From positions 277,092,460-277,156,459 of the forward strand of contig JAVHZZ010000002.1 in NCBI GenBank assembly GCA_036250195.1: a DNA stretch of 64,000 nt, written 5' to 3'. Shown in pieces: positions 36,390 through 48,800 of the stretch (positions within the stretch are counted from its first letter, which is position 1; the number at the start of each line of letters is the position of its first letter). A program made the translations under genes and the position numbers. Source of the DNA: Mixophyes australis. Its lineage: Eukaryota > Chordata > Amphibia > Anura > Limnodynastidae. The notes under the pieces were generated by a model. The model was given only the letters and a program-made list of their open reading frames with translations, searched no databases and was not told the origin of the DNA.

Positions 36390-38074
36390 TTAGGTGGGGG
36401 ACTGGAAGAATTTGAGGAAGAGGTGGGTTTTTAAGGCCCGTTTGAAGCTGGACAAGTTGGGGGATGTTCTGATGGAGCGGGGGAGCTGGTTCCAGTGGAG
36501 GGGGGCAGCGCGGGAGAAGTCTTGGATGTGAGCATGGGAGGAGGTAACCAGGGGGGAGGTGAGGCGACGGTCATTAGCCGAACGCAGAGGGCGGGATGGA
36601 GCGTGGATGGAAATAAGGTTGGAGATGTAGGGAGCAGTGGAGTTGGAGAGGGCCTTGAAAGAAAGTGTGAGGAGCTTGAACACTATTCTGTAGGGGAAGG
36701 GGAGCCAGTGAAGGGATTGGTATAGGGGGGAGACAGAAGAGGAGCGGCGAGAAAGGAAAATGAGCCGAGCGGCTGCATTAAGTACAGAGGGAAGGGGAGC
36801 GAGATGAGTGCGGGGGAGGCCGGTAAGGAGTAGGTTGCAGTAGTCCAAGCGGGAGATGATAAGAGCGTGGACAAGAGCCTTAGTGGCATCTTGGGAGAGA
36901 AAGGGCCGAATGCGTGTGATATTCCGCAGCTGGAAGCGGCAGGATTTGGCGAGAGAGAGAATGTGAGGAGCAAAGGAGAGAGAGGAGTCAAGGATGACAC
37001 CAAGGCAGCGAAGTTGAGGAACAGGGGAAATAGAGGAGTTGAGAACAGAGATAGAAAGGTCGGAAGGTGAGGGGGAATGAGCGGGAGGAAAAACAATAAG
37101 TTTGGTTTTAGCTACATTAAGTTTGAGGAATCTAGAGGACATCCAGGCGGAGATGGCAGAGAGGCAGGCAGACACCCTGGAGAGGAGGGAGGAAGAGAGA
37201 TCAGGAGAGGAAAGGTAGAGTTGGGTGTCATCGGCATAAAGGTGGTACTGGAGACCAAAAGAGCTGATGAGTTTCCCCAAGGAAGAGGTGTAAAGAGAGA
37301 AGAGTAGGTGTCCGAGAACAGAGCCTTGGGGGACCCCTACTGGAAGAGAAGATGGGGGGAGAGAGATCCAGAGGTGGAGACAGAGAAGGAACGGTCAGCA
37401 AGGTAGGAGGTGAACCATCCCAGGATCGGGCCGGAGAGGCCAAAGGATTGAAGGGTGAGGAGCAGGAGCAGGAGCGAGTGGTCAACGGTGTCGAAGGCCG
37501 CTGAGAGATCCAAGAGAATGAGAAGGGAGAAGTGGCCCCTGGCTTTCGCGGAGAGGAGATCATTAGTGACTGTGGCCAGGGCAGTTTCAGTGGAGTGGAG
37601 GGGGCGGAAGCCAGATTGAAGAGGATCAAGGAGGGAGTGGTCAGAGAGGTAGGTGGAGAGGCGGCTGCAGACGAGCCTCTCAAGTAGTTTGGAGGCAAAG
37701 GGGAGAAGAGAGATGGGGCGATAGTTAGAGAAAGAGGTGGGGTCAAGGTTAGGTTTTTTAAGAATGGGGGATACAAGGGCATGTTTGAAGGAGGAGGGGA
37801 AGATGCCGGCGGAGAGGGAGAGATTAAAGAGGTGGGCGAGGTGGGAGCAGGTGGCGGGGGAGAGGGAGCAAAGGAGGTGGGAGGGGATGGGGTCCAGGGG
37901 ACAGGAGGACGGAGGGGAGGATGAAATAAGAGAGTGTACTTCTTCGCCCGAAGTGGGGCGGAAGGAGAAGAGGGGGCGGTGGCGGGAGGGGGAGGAAGTG
38001 TGGGGGGGGCGGAAGATGGGAGGAGGTGATTTTGAGTCGGATGGCCTCAATTTTCGAGGAGAAGAAGGAGGCAA
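36390..38074 (-). pseudogene. L2-like LINE reverse transcriptase, frameshifted
   Basis: Part one (38074-37340) has [35 protein letters not shown] and [14 protein letters not shown]. Near a C-run at 37357-37362 the frame shifts; part two (to 36390) contains [14 protein letters not shown], the catalytic YADD (37227-37238), [28 protein letters not shown] and SLHWLPF. Unlike the LINE at 16037, the catalytic Asp pair is intact. The frameshift still prevents a single product. Confidence 0.85.
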
Positions 38075-39774
38075 AGGTGGCGGTGAGAGGGAGGAGGGGA
38101 GAGGAGGGGTGTGGGGGGACAGGAGAGTGTTGAAGGTGGCAAGAGGCGGTGGGGGTTGGAGGACTGGGAGGAGATGAGGGATTTAAAGAAAGATTGTTTG
38201 GCTAGAGAGAGGGCGGAGCTATAGGAAGAGAGGATGAACTTAAAATGGAGATAATCAGCCAGGGAGCGGGATTTTCTCCAGTGTCGTTCAGCCGTGTGGG
38301 AGCATTTTTGGAGGAAGCGGGTGAATTTGGAGTGCCAGGGTTGGGGTTTGGAGCGACGGGGGTTGACAGAGTGGGCCGGGGCGATGGCGTCAAGAGCGGA
38401 GGTGAGGGCGTGGTTGTAGAGGGAGACCGCCAGGTTGGGGCAGGCCTGGGAGGAAAGGGGGGAAAGGAGAGTATCGAGAGTAGCAGACAGGGTAGCAGGA
38501 TCGAGGGCGTCAAGGTTGCGCCTGGACTGAGCAGGAATGGGCGTGGGATGGGGAGCGGGAGGGGAGGAGAGAGAGAAAGAGAGAAGGTGGTGGTCGGATA
38601 GAGGAAAGGGAGAGATGGAGAAGTTAGAGAGATTACAGAGGTAGGAGAAGACTAGGTCAAGGGAGTGACCAAGGCAGTGGGTAGAGGAAGAGGTCCATTG
38701 TGTGAGGCCAAGAGAGGAGGAGAGGGTGAGCAGCTTAATGGACGCAGGGTCAGAGGGGTTGTCGATAGGGAAGTTAAAGTCGCAGAGGATGATGGAGGGG
38801 AGGTCAGAGGAGAGGTGGTGAGGAAGCCAGGCGGCGAAGTTGTCGATGAAGAGGGAGGTGGGACCAGGGGGGCGGTAGATGACAGTGACTCTGAGGTGGA
38901 TGGGGTAGAAGAGACGGATAGAGTGGGATTCAAAAGAGGAGAAGGTAAGGGAGGGTTCAGGGGGGATGACACGGAAAGTACAGGCGGAGGAGAGGAGGAA
39001 GCCCACACCACCGCCTGGGCGGGTGCCAGGTCTGGAGGAGTGGGTGAAGGAGAGGCCACCATAGGAGAGGGCGGCGGGGGAGGCGGTGTCAGAGTCAGAG
39101 AGCCAGGTTTCCGTAATGGCAAGAAGGTTAAAAGAGTTAGACAAGAAGAGGTCCTGGATAGCGGTGAGTTTGTTGCGGACAGATCGAGCATTCCAGAGGG
39201 CACAGGAGAAGGGGAAGGAGGAAAGAGGAGAGATAGGGATGAGGTTGGCAAGGTTGGCAGAGCGCTGGGGAGAGCGGGGGCAAGATGGTGAGGTGGGGCA
39301 GCGGGAGAGAATGGGAATGGCGTTTGGACAGGGCGGCATAGTGGGGGGGGGAGAGAGAGGCGTGGAAAGGGGGGGGGATGCAGAGAGGAGCGAGGGAGAC
39401 AGAGAGAGGGCTAAGGGAGGATGCCAGGAGTGCAGAGGAATAGGTTGCAGGTGACTGGGGAGACAAAGGACACAAAGAGAATGAGGGGGAGAGAGGAAGT
39501 CAGTTAATGAGGCTAGAGGTGGAAGGGAGAAAAGGTGTGGCAAGTGGAAAACAAGGCAGGAGGAAAACAGTGAGTGATAGAGTGAAAACAGTGAGTAATG
39601 GAGACAATAAAATGGCGTAACAGTGGATAATAGAGACAAAAACAGTGAAACAAAATAATGGAGTAACAGTGGATAATAGAGACAAAAACAGTGAGAATGG
39701 AGAGAATGAATAACAGATGGTAACAGGAAAATAAAAATAGAGGCAATAAAACAGGCTATAGAAGCAATTGGCAA
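38047..39774 (-). pseudogene. L2-like LINE endonuclease ORF
   Basis: The frame of up to 575 residues carries the AP-like endonuclease signature: NARSVRNK, then ITETWLSDSD, GGGVGFLLSS, VTVIYRPPG, LCDFNFPIDN and LSDHHLLSF. It would nick target DNA to prime reverse transcription. The first 130 residues (Leu/Ser/His-rich) are simple and probably untranslated leader. The frame ends near 38050, where the reverse transcriptase continues in a different frame. Confidence 0.82.
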
Positions 39775-40139
39775 TAGGTAACAGGCAATAAATGGCAGTA
39801 AGCAATGGGTGCCTAAATGTGGCTAGGAGCTGTTCAGAGTGGCAAGCCAAGCCAGGGGAAGAGTTCGAGATTCCAGGGAACAGTCAGGGAAAATGTCAGA
39901 GGTGTGATCCAGAGAAACAATAGTGTAGACCGTAGACGATACCTATAGAGCATGGGTGAAAGTTAGAGGAGAGCCAGGAGACATCGAAGGAGAGGCAGCA
40001 TCCGAGGTGGCAATGGAGACAGTCCAGGGCATGGATGGAGGGACCGTGGGCAGCGGAGGCAGCGATGGAGACAGACCCGGGCGTGGAAGGAGGTAACATA
40101 TCCTTGAATTACTCGCCAAGGGAAGTTGCTTGTAGCTTC

Positions 40140-40900
40140 AAGGTGCTGGTGTGTGCTTAGATGGGTGAGTAGTTGTTGGAATCCTGCTCAAGTCAAATCC
40201 GGAGGGTAACTGCAGAGTGGAGAGGCAGCGGAGGCGAGGAGGCCGGCGGAGGCAACGGAGTCCACCAGGAGGAGGCCTCAGAGCAGGTCGGTCCGGGGAA
40301 CACTGGAGCGAGGAGGAGAGGTGCGGCACTTGAGGCCGGGGGTGAAACCGGAAGTAGGCCACGCGGCCGGCAGCGGGAAGATCCAGGAAGACAGCCGGGG
40401 AACACTGGAGCGGAGTAGAGGGCGGTCGTCTTCGGGAGGAGCGCTGAGAAGAAGCTGGAGCAGCGCAGGCCGAAAGCAGGACCCAGACGAGGTGGAGAGG
40501 TGCGGCACTCGAGGCCGGGGATGAAACCGGAAGTAGGCCTCGCGGATGGCAGCGGGAGGATCCGGGAAGACAGCCGGCTGGAGGTCCGCAGGAGAGGAGA
40601 AACGGGCAGCACTGGAGCCAGGTGAGAGTGGAGGAGGCACGGTGGGGGCAGCTGGGCCGGAGCCGGGGACCCGAATAGGTGCTGCCGGGGGACGAGAACA
40701 GGCACAGCCGGAGGAGCCAGGTAGCCAGGCGGGTGTAGGGACACGGCAGAAGGCAGGGTGGAGGAGAGATGGGTTGGCGGTAGGCTGCGGAGAGGTGCCG
40801 GGGGCTACTCCACAGAAATAGGGAGCCCAGGCTCTGGGTCCCAGTGGAGAGCTCGCGGGGCACGTCCGAGCAGGGTGGAAACAGGAACAAAGAACTCCCA
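40140..40900 (-). repeat. GC-rich 5' region of the L2-like LINE with duplicated block
   Basis: Blocks at about 40313-40408 and 40493-40585 share GAGAGGTGCGGCACT, AACCGGAAGTAGGCC and GGGAAGACAGCCGG with a spacing near 180 bp. The motif ACACTGGAGC recurs at about 40300 and 40405. Tandem repeats in a LINE 5' end often act as promoter units. Long proline/serine ORFs here look compositional. Confidence 0.6.
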
Positions 40901-41451
40901 TTTGCTTGTTCATTTTGTAACTGTTACTGTAAGGTACAGGGGAATCAGTTATTTGTTTTCAAGACTTTTGGGCAAAATCAAGGAAGAAAAAAAGGGAAGG
41001 CAACAATGACAAATATTGCTGCTATTCTGTAGATTCCCCCCCCCCCTCCCCTTATCACACACTCTGTTTGACATGTTTAGGACAGCGATGGAGTGTTCTC
41101 TGTCAACTAGTGAGAATATAATCTGCCAAGTTATTGTGTGGATGATTATCAGTCATAATTTACCAACCTAATACTTACCAATATGCACAGATATAAGTAT
41201 ATTGTTGAATATACAGTATCTTTAAAGAAAATAAACATGGGTTTGCATTACATTAAGAGTTAGTATGTCTGTATAGTCTGACTATTATTTATATTTGAAA
41301 GCAAGTTGCAAGCCATTTGCCTTATATTATATGTTCTTTATTCAATTTCATCCCCTGGATACTTCAGTGGATTCTGGATGATTCAGCTGATTAGGATCTG
41401 GTGGCTGGGAAGGCCACTGCATTAACCATCTTCTTATTAAATACATTCCAG
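40901..41451. other. Intron sequence without recognised features
   Basis: AT-rich intron; only a C-run at 41038-41051 stands out. Confidence 0.4.
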
Positions 41452-41637
41452 GGGGGTATATTTACTAAATTGTGGGTTTGAAAAAGTGAAGATGTTGCCT
41501 ATAGCAACCAATCAGATTCTAACTGTCATTCTGTTGAATGTACTAAATAAATGACAGCTAGAATCTGATTGGTTGCTATAGGCAACATCTCCACTTTTTC
41601 AAAACCGCAGTTTAGTAAATATACCCCCAGACTGTTC
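41452..41637. mobile_element. Palindromic MITE, family with GGGGGTATATTTA ends, copy 2
   Basis: Almost the whole 186 bp is an inverted repeat: GATGTTGCCTATAGCAACCA on the left and TGGTTGCTATAGGCAACATC on the right. Flanks are CAG on both sides. Same family as 30688-30846, but much better preserved, so likely younger. Confidence 0.8.
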
Positions 41638-42006
41638 TAGCCTTGAGGTTTGCAGCTGAAAAAGTCTGTTTGTAAATGGGTACACTGGTGCCATAAATGG
41701 ACACGCATCATTGTCAGGGATGTAGCATTCAAACATTTCTCTAATTGTATCATGGGACTCAGTATGTGCCACGAGAACACACATGACACATCCACACCAC
41801 TACCATGCCAAAGCAATTGGCCCTGTTTCTGTGAAACATCAGAAACTTGAAATCAAACAAGAGATGAGACCATCAATTGATATATTTGAAAGATGGTCCC
41901 ATTTCATTACACCAGTGACACTCTAAGCCAGCAGTCTCATATTTTCATTTATAAGCCGCTTCTGAGGCCCACTGCCATGCACAGTTCAAAGTCACTTAAA
42001 ATCCTC

Positions 42007-42289
42007 GTGCTTGCAACACACCAATTGGGATTACACGTACCAGAGAAAAATAATATATTCGCTTATCTGTGGCTGAATATCAGCATCAAACTCCTGCAGG
42101 AATTTAGTGCACTAAGACAGACACACCCTGTCTGTTTGCTCTGAGGAGGAACATTTCAAACCATAGATACCATCTGTGGAATCCTTGAGGAAATTCATGC
42201 AGGAGTTTGATGCTGATATTCAGCCACAGATAAGCGAATATATTATTTTTCTCTGGTACGTGTATTCACAATTGGTGTGTTGCAAGCAC
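42007..42289. repeat. Long foldback: 99 nt arms, 85 nt spacer
   Basis: Arms at 42007-42105 and 42191-42289 are inverted copies with about three mismatches (for example GGGATTACACG against GTGAATACACG when aligned). The left arm begins GTGCTTGCAACACACCAATT and contains GCTTATCTGTGGCTGAATAT. The spacer reads CTAAGACAGACACACCCTGT early on. It may be a foldback transposon or an inverted duplication. No coding content. Confidence 0.88.
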
Positions 42290-42755
42290 AAATTTTTGTG
42301 TGTTAAACCCACTGTTGTCTGCTGACATGGTGATCAGTGAATTATGACACTGGGTGACCTAGCGGTTCTAAGTGATACTACACTATTATCAATTTCCATA
42401 TATTTTACATATGCTGTGAGATCCAGAAGGAAGATTCCGTACATCAACATGATGTCCATATGTCATGAGCTCTGATCAAGCTTCTATCTGGTACGCATAT
42501 TACTACACGGAATCATCTTGTTTTATTTAATAATAGTACACTATGAGGCGCCTTGTTGTTTCCTTGTCCTAGATCTACTGCTTGTCCGGATTGACCATCT
42601 AGTTATATGAAACTGGGCTGCCGGTTGAAAATAGGCTTGTGTGTACCTCCACCTATATCATCCACACCGCTGCTATTCGGATATACCTTGGATAATTAAT
42701 TAATTTTTTGTTTTTAATTGAACTTGAGACTGTGGAATAGCACCATTTTCACCTA
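42290..42755. other. Intron sequence without recognised features
   Basis: No exon or repeat family recognised. Confidence 0.4.
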
Positions 42756-42761
42756 TTGTTG

Positions 42762-42942
<181 letters not shown>

Positions 42943-42959
42943 CATTTTAACAAACTTAC

Positions 42960-43063
42960 CTCTCCAATGAGTGTAAGAAATTAGAAACACTGTTTCTGAG
43001 GCTCATATCTGCAACATGCAAAGCTCCGCAAACTATCCCAAGCATAGTGTCTGGCCGTTCAGC
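42960..43063 (-). CDS. ACACA: ACACA exon: BC to BT linker
   Basis: The exon has 104 nt, 34 codons plus two bases of a split Arg codon. It reads [20 protein letters not shown] then [11 protein letters not shown]. The PDTMLG and [11 protein letters not shown] segments are diagnostic for ACACA rather than ACACB. The acceptor is TTCCTAG and the donor GTAAGT. A long TA/CA microsatellite (42779-42942) begins 18 bp beyond the donor. Confidence 0.97.
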
Positions 43064-43870
43064 CTAGGAAACAGATACAGCATGAATTTTGTTAGACAAA
43101 ATCTACACCCAATGTTTTAAGCTACAATATTTTTAAAGCAGGTGTATTTGGTAACAATCACTTTCTTCCACTAACAATCATTTTAAACAACAAATTGCAA
43201 GCGATTAACTCCGAATCCTACAGATCATTTAATACTAATAAAATTTGAAAATATTAAACTTTTAGAAAACACATTACACAATGCTACCACAGAAGCAGCT
43301 AAGATATATTGATCAATGTCCACTCTGTACAACAATATTCAATGTAAACATAATTTCTGGATCATTACATTGTTTCTCATCAGGATAAACAAATACAAAT
43401 AAAATATAGAACTTTTTGGACTATTTTTCACTTTAAGATTGATTTGTGCTTTGGTATGTTTGGATTGTGTGCCTGTATTTCCATGTCAAAGTTAATAATC
43501 TGTATCTGGAATGCTCGAGATATTTTGCAGATCAATATTTCTTCTGTAATTTGGAGTATTAAGTCTAAATTATGCTAAATATAAAGCTATAAAAACAAAA
43601 CAAAACGCATATATGAAATTAATACAAGAAGGTCGATGATCATAGTGGTTGCACTGAGTGGAAATGATGGGTAATTATAGAAATAAGCAACAGTGTCCTC
43701 AATGTAGGGAATAAATAGAAAAATGGGTAATTGAAAAATAACACAGTTTTATTAATGACAACTGAATAGAAGGTGATTTGCAGCATTAAATGATAAATCA
43801 TGGTGCTGCAAACATGGCTTGCATCATGGAGATTTCTGTATGTGTAGCCAGTTTTTGGTGGACTTAGAGA
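43064..43870. other. Intron sequence without recognised features
   Basis: AT-rich; nothing recognised. Confidence 0.4.
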
Positions 43871-43878
43871 CATGAGTA

Positions 43879-45159
43879 CAGGCCCGGCGCTACAATTAGG
43901 CAGCATTAGGCAGCTGCCTAAAGCGCCGGGCTCTGGGGGGCGCCATGAAATCCTCCACATTTTGAAATGCTGTGCAGCGGCCCCCGAGCTTACATTCCAT
44001 GGCCGCCGCACAGCTTCCGATCTATTGCGTGCGTGGGATGATTGATTGGCATCCCCCGACCCCAGTAACAATGGGACGCACAGTGCCTCCCACCCCTCTC
44101 CACTCACTGACTGTCAGGAGTGACGACATCTTCACGTCCAGACAGTCAGTGAGCAGCCCGGCAGAGAAGAGCTCCAGCATGAAGAAAAGAGCCAGCAGGT
44201 ACGTAAAAAAAATACGGGTGCACGGGAGGGTGGTGTGCTGCCGGGGGTACGGGGACATTTTTAAGCAGGGTTGGGGCGGTGTGCTGCCCCGGGGAGGAGG
44301 ACATTTTTAAACAGGGTGGGGGCGATGTGCTGCGGGGGGCGCATTGTTAAGCAGGCTGGGGCGTTGTGCTATGGGGGGGGGGATCATTGTTTAGCAGGGG
44401 GATATTGTTGAGCAGTGTGCTGTGAGTGGTGCATTGTTGAGCAGTGGAAACATTGTTTAGCAGGGGGGGACATTGTTTAGGAGGGGGGACATTGCTTTGC
44501 AGGTTGACAGCAGTGTTTAGCATGGCGGAAATTGTTGAGCAGGGGGGGATAGCAAGGGGGGACATTGTTAAGCGGGGAGGGCCGGTGTGCTGCAAGGGGG
44601 GACATTGCTAAGCAGGGGAGGGCCCGTGTGCTGCAAGGGGGGACATTGCTAAGCAGGGGAGGGCCCGTGTGCTGCAAGGGGGGGGGGGCATTGCTAAGCA
44701 GGGGAGGGCCAGTGTGCTGCAAGGGGGGGGGACATTGCTAAGCAGGGGAGGGCCGATGTGCTGCAAGGGGGGACATTGTTAAGCAGGAGAGGGCCGGTGT
44801 ACTGCAAGGGGGGACATTGTTAAGCAGGAGAGGGCCGGTGTGCTGCAAGGGGGGACATTGTTAACCAGGAAGGTGCTGCATTGTGATGTGACAAAAATTG
44901 TCTGTTATCGGCTTATTGTGTCAAGCTTTTTGTTCCGAAATCTAACACTTGTATACCTCTCCTCTAGAAATCCAATGCTTGCCACTGGGCAGCAGTGGAG
45001 TCTGGACAGTGTTCTGCATGAAACATCACTGCATCTGGACTGCTGGTGGAGGTGAGGCTTGAAGTTTGTGAGGGACTGGGAAGTGGGTATGTGGTGTGTG
45101 TTGGTGGGGGGTAGTTTGAAACTTTGACTAGGGCGCCGTGACACCTAGCAACGGCCCTG
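43879..45159. mobile_element. Non-autonomous hAT element with internal minisatellite
   Basis: The 1281 bp element begins CAGGCCCGGCGCTACAATTA and ends GCAACGGCCCTG, short imperfect inverted ends. It is flanked by the perfect 8 bp duplication CATGAGTA at 43871-43878 and 45160-45167, diagnostic for hAT transposition. Just inside the left end is a further foldback (GCGCTACAATTAGGCAG to CTGCCTAAAGCGC). The middle is a minisatellite (44230-44870). There is no transposase frame, so movement would need a trans-acting enzyme. Confidence 0.88.
44230..44870 (+). repeat. G-rich minisatellite inside the hAT element
   Basis: Units of about 40 bp built from GGGGGGACATTGTTAAGCAG and GGGAGGGCCGGTGTGCTGCA, irregular at the left and regular from about 44560. 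The strand asymmetry (G-rich on plus) gives G-quadruplex-like runs. Confidence 0.85.
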
Positions 45160-45167
45160 CATGAGTA

Positions 45168-45483
45168 GAATGGGAGAGAAATAGTGAGGTTTTAACTTAA
45201 TACATGGCTTTCTAAATGGCAACCTGTCAACTTTCTTTACTTTATTTATGCAACAGTATTTTACCAGCAAACATATAGTAATACAATATATACAGCCTTC
45301 TTCATGTAAGTATTTGGAAGGCATTGAGTGCAAGCATGGCAGTTGGTGATCATAATGGGGGAAGGGGAATTGAAAAAGTTACTAGTATAAAGAATGGAGT
45401 ACTTAGTGTTTCTATGTCTTACTGATTAATCCTTCAATCATTCTGTACTTGTGCTTGTCTGTTCTTCATATTGAACACTATGG
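45168..45483. other. Intron sequence without recognised features
   Basis: Nothing recognised. Confidence 0.4.
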
Positions 45484-45709
45484 GGAATATTCAATTGTTT
45501 GCGTTGTAGCCAAACTTAACATGCCACTCGCACTGCTACCGTCATTACAGTAATAGTGCGCGTAAATACCGGTCTTACATTACTTTTCTCGCTGGATTTC
45601 AGCTCACGGCTCAGGGAGCTGCGAGCTGAAATCCGGCTTACTATTACTGTAATACCGGTAATAGTTTTTCCGCGGCGGAAACTCCAGAGAATTGAATATG
45701 CCCCTTTGG
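45484..45709. mobile_element. MITE with GGGGAATATTCAATT ends
   Basis: Left GGGAATATTCAATTG is inverted in GAATTGAATATGCCCC on the right. The interior has the palindrome pair GATTTCAGCTCACGGCTC and GAGCTGCGAGCTGAAATC and TTACTGTAATACCGGTAA. Related to 1897-2095. Confidence 0.65.
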
Positions 45710-45867
45710 ATCTACAATTCTCTTTTTTTTGTAACCCTGCACGGTGCCTCTGGTTATGGATGCGAGCACTGAGTGCATCCACTGTTACTTACTCACCAAG
45801 CATTAATGCAAAGAAGTACATATGGATGATATATAGTTACTAATAAACAATTTAAAAATGGTTTTGA

Positions 45868-48800
45868 CGTCTTAATGACTCCCTTCTTCACAATACGAAT
45901 ATAGTATCTCAGATTAGGACTAGACTGGAGGACTACTTTGAGCTAAATGATATTCCAGAAGTCTCCAAAGCCACCTTATGGACTGCGCACAAAGCGGTCT
46001 TGAGGGGACACTTGATCAGCATGGCCTCCAGACACAAAAAAGAATACCTCACCCGAACCAATGAGCTCTCCATCCAACTTCAAACCCTGGAAGCCCAGCA
46101 CAAAGCAACCCCTGATCCCGCAAACCTGACAGCCCTTCGGGAAACCAAAGCCAAACTAAACCTCCTTCTCTCTAAACAAGCGGCCACACGCCTTAAATGG
46201 CTCCGTCAGACTTTTTATGAAAAAGGAGACAAAGCTGACAAAATTCTTGCATCACGGCTGCGTACAGCTAGAACTCATAGAAATATTATTGCTATCCGTG
46301 ATTCACATAACCAGTTAACTCACGATCCAGCAGATATCCGGTCAGCATTTCAACATTTTTACACTGCTCTTTATAACCTCCCGGCTCCCGCTTCCACCCC
46401 AACACTGAAAACCCCCTCCGCCCTGATCACTGACTTTCTTGCCAAAGCCAAGCTACCTAAATTATCCCACCAAGCCCTTTCACTTCTCAATGAAGAGATC
46501 TCGACAGACGAGATCCATCAAGCCATCAAGGGACAAAAAAGTGGTAAATCCCCAGGCCCTGACGGCTTCACGGCCGCATACTACAAGAAATTTTCTGATT
46601 TGTTGGCCCCTCATCTCAAATCCCTTTATAACAACACTCTCCAAGGTGACCCTCTCCCATCAGAGATGCTGGAGGCCAAAATTGTAGTTATCCCTAAAGA
46701 GGGTAAAGACCCGCTCCACTGTGCTAGCTACAGGCCAATCTCTCTCCTCAATCTCGATTTGAAAATTTATGCCAAAATCCTAGCAAACCGTCTGAATGCC
46801 TTCCTCCCTTCTCTGATCCAGTATGACCAAGTAGGGTTTATCCCGGGACGCCAGGCGAGGGACAATACCAGACGTGCCATTGACATCATCCATATTACAA
46901 ATTCCAGGAGATCCCCAACTATTATGCTCTCTCTGGATGCTGAAAAAGCATTTGACAGGATCTCTTGGGACTTTATGAAAGCGGCTCTTGAGTCGTTTGG
47001 CTTCGCTGGCGACTTCCTCACTGGCGTCCTAGCATTATACACCACCCCTACTGCTAAAGTCCTGGTTAATGGCACTCCCTCAGAATCATTCTCCATTCGA
47101 AATGGAACACGACAGGGTTGCCCCCTTTCCCCTCTGATATTTGCTCTGATAATTGAACCTCTGGCTTCCCAAGTTAGGTCTAATCCTAGCATACAGGGGG
47201 TCAAGGTGGGTAATACGAACTCCAAGATCTCACTCTTTGCAGATGATATCCTCCTATCACTTACCCAACCGGGGATCTCCTTGCCCAACCTATATGCCAT
47301 CCTTCAGAACTACAGCGATGTTTCGGGCTATAAGATAAACTACACCAAGTCAGAGGCCATGCTGCTTCACGTTTCTCCTCGGGATACCGAGCTCCTCCGG
47401 GCTAACTTTAATTTCAAATGGCAGAACAGGAAGATCAAATACCTGGGGGTTTTCCTCACTTCTCGCTATGACCTCCTCTTTTGTGAGAATTTCCTACCCC
47501 TTTTCTCCAAGACGCAATCAGACCTGACCTCCTGGAACCGCCTTATTATTTCGTGGCTGGGCAGGATCATAGCTGTCAAAATGAACATACTCCCCAAATG
47601 GCTGTACCTCTTCCAAACCCTTCCGGTAGCTGTCCCTGCCTCTTTCCTTGCCAACATCCAGAAGGCCCTCACCCGCTTTATTTGGAACCATAGACCTCCT
47701 AGAGTCTCATCCAATATCTTAAAACGACCAATCCCTGGAGGAGGAAGAGGCCTTCCCGACATCAAATTATACTACTTGGCATCCCACCTTTCGCAAATCG
47801 TTGCCTCCTACGCTCCCTCTGGCTCCACTGCATGGCTTGATATAGAATCGGCCCATCTAACCCTGCCCGATCTCTCCTCTCTCTGGGGCGTATCTCCCGC
47901 CCGTCGCCCCCCTGCTGTTAGAGCACTGCCTTCTATCAAATTTGATGCTATGCTCTGGGACTCCAACTCCTTCAAACTAAAACTTTCAACTGCAATATCT
48001 CCTTTAACCCCCATCTGGCATAACCCGGTGTTCCCTCCTGGATCTGCCTCTACAACCCACCGTAACTGGTCTCGTGCAGGGCTTAAATTTCCAGTAGATT
48101 TTTCCAAACAGGGCCGCTGGCTTTCGCTAGCGGATCTCCAACCCCAATCCCCGTCCCAAATCCTCAGCCCCTTTGAATTCTTCCAAATTAATCATTTCTT
48201 GCGATCCCTGCCACCAACCTATGTTCTTAGGGACCTTACTCCATTTGAATCTCTTTGTAGAAAACATCCCTTGGACAAGGGCATGATTTCTCAAATATAT
48301 AACATTCTTCTAACTTCTGCCCTTCCCTCTCCAAACCCTCATGAAGACGAGTGGGAAAAGGACCTTGGTCCTCCCCCGGATGAAGAGGCTTGGGAGGACA
48401 TGAGACTGGGGATAGCTAAATGCTCCATATCAACTAAACTCAAGGAAACCTCTTACAAAATTTATTACCGTTGGTATTACACTCCCACAAGACTCCATAG
48501 AATGTTTCCCTCTTCCTCGCCCTGCTGTTGGCGGGACTGTGGCCAAAGGGGTACGATGTTTCATATTTGGTGGTCTTGCCCGATTATCACCACCTTCTGG
48601 GACTCAGTCCATAGTTTCCTAAATACCCTTTTTGAAGCTCCTATCCCGAAAGATCCCTGGATATTTCTTTTATGTTACACTCCCCAAGACCTGGACAAAT
48701 TCTCCAAGAAATTAACTGCCCACATCCTGACAGCAGCCAAATCACTCATAGCCCTTAATTGGAAAAAGACCTCACCTCCATCCCTTTTGGCTCTCAAGAA

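Larger units (their letters stand above)
35957..40900 (-). mobile_element. L2-like LINE, near full-length, frameshifted
   Basis: A 4.9 kb minus-strand LINE. The 3' end (lower coordinate) is an ATT repeat following AGTGACGCCTTATAAATAAA. Coding order is endonuclease (39250-38570), linker, reverse transcriptase (38074-37340, continuing to 36390). The 5' end is a GC-rich region with duplicated blocks (40300-40600) ending near 40900, where the sequence turns AT-rich. It is a better preserved relative of the LINE at 16037-17486, and the source type for the V-SINE tails. Frameshifts in the linker and before YADD make it inactive. No target duplication could be fixed. Confidence 0.85.

Noticed and set aside
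37737..39454. Several plus-strand ORFs of 76-208 codons, rich in Gly, Glu and Arg
   Set aside because: They are the antisense of the L2-like LINE coding region, whose strand is fixed by endonuclease and RT motifs. Their composition follows from GA-rich antisense DNA.
40138..40913. Proline/serine-rich minus-strand ORFs of 183-250 codons
   Set aside because: They lie in the GC-rich repeated 5' region of the LINE, overlap one another in different frames, and show no domain. Possibly an ORF1, but unsupported.
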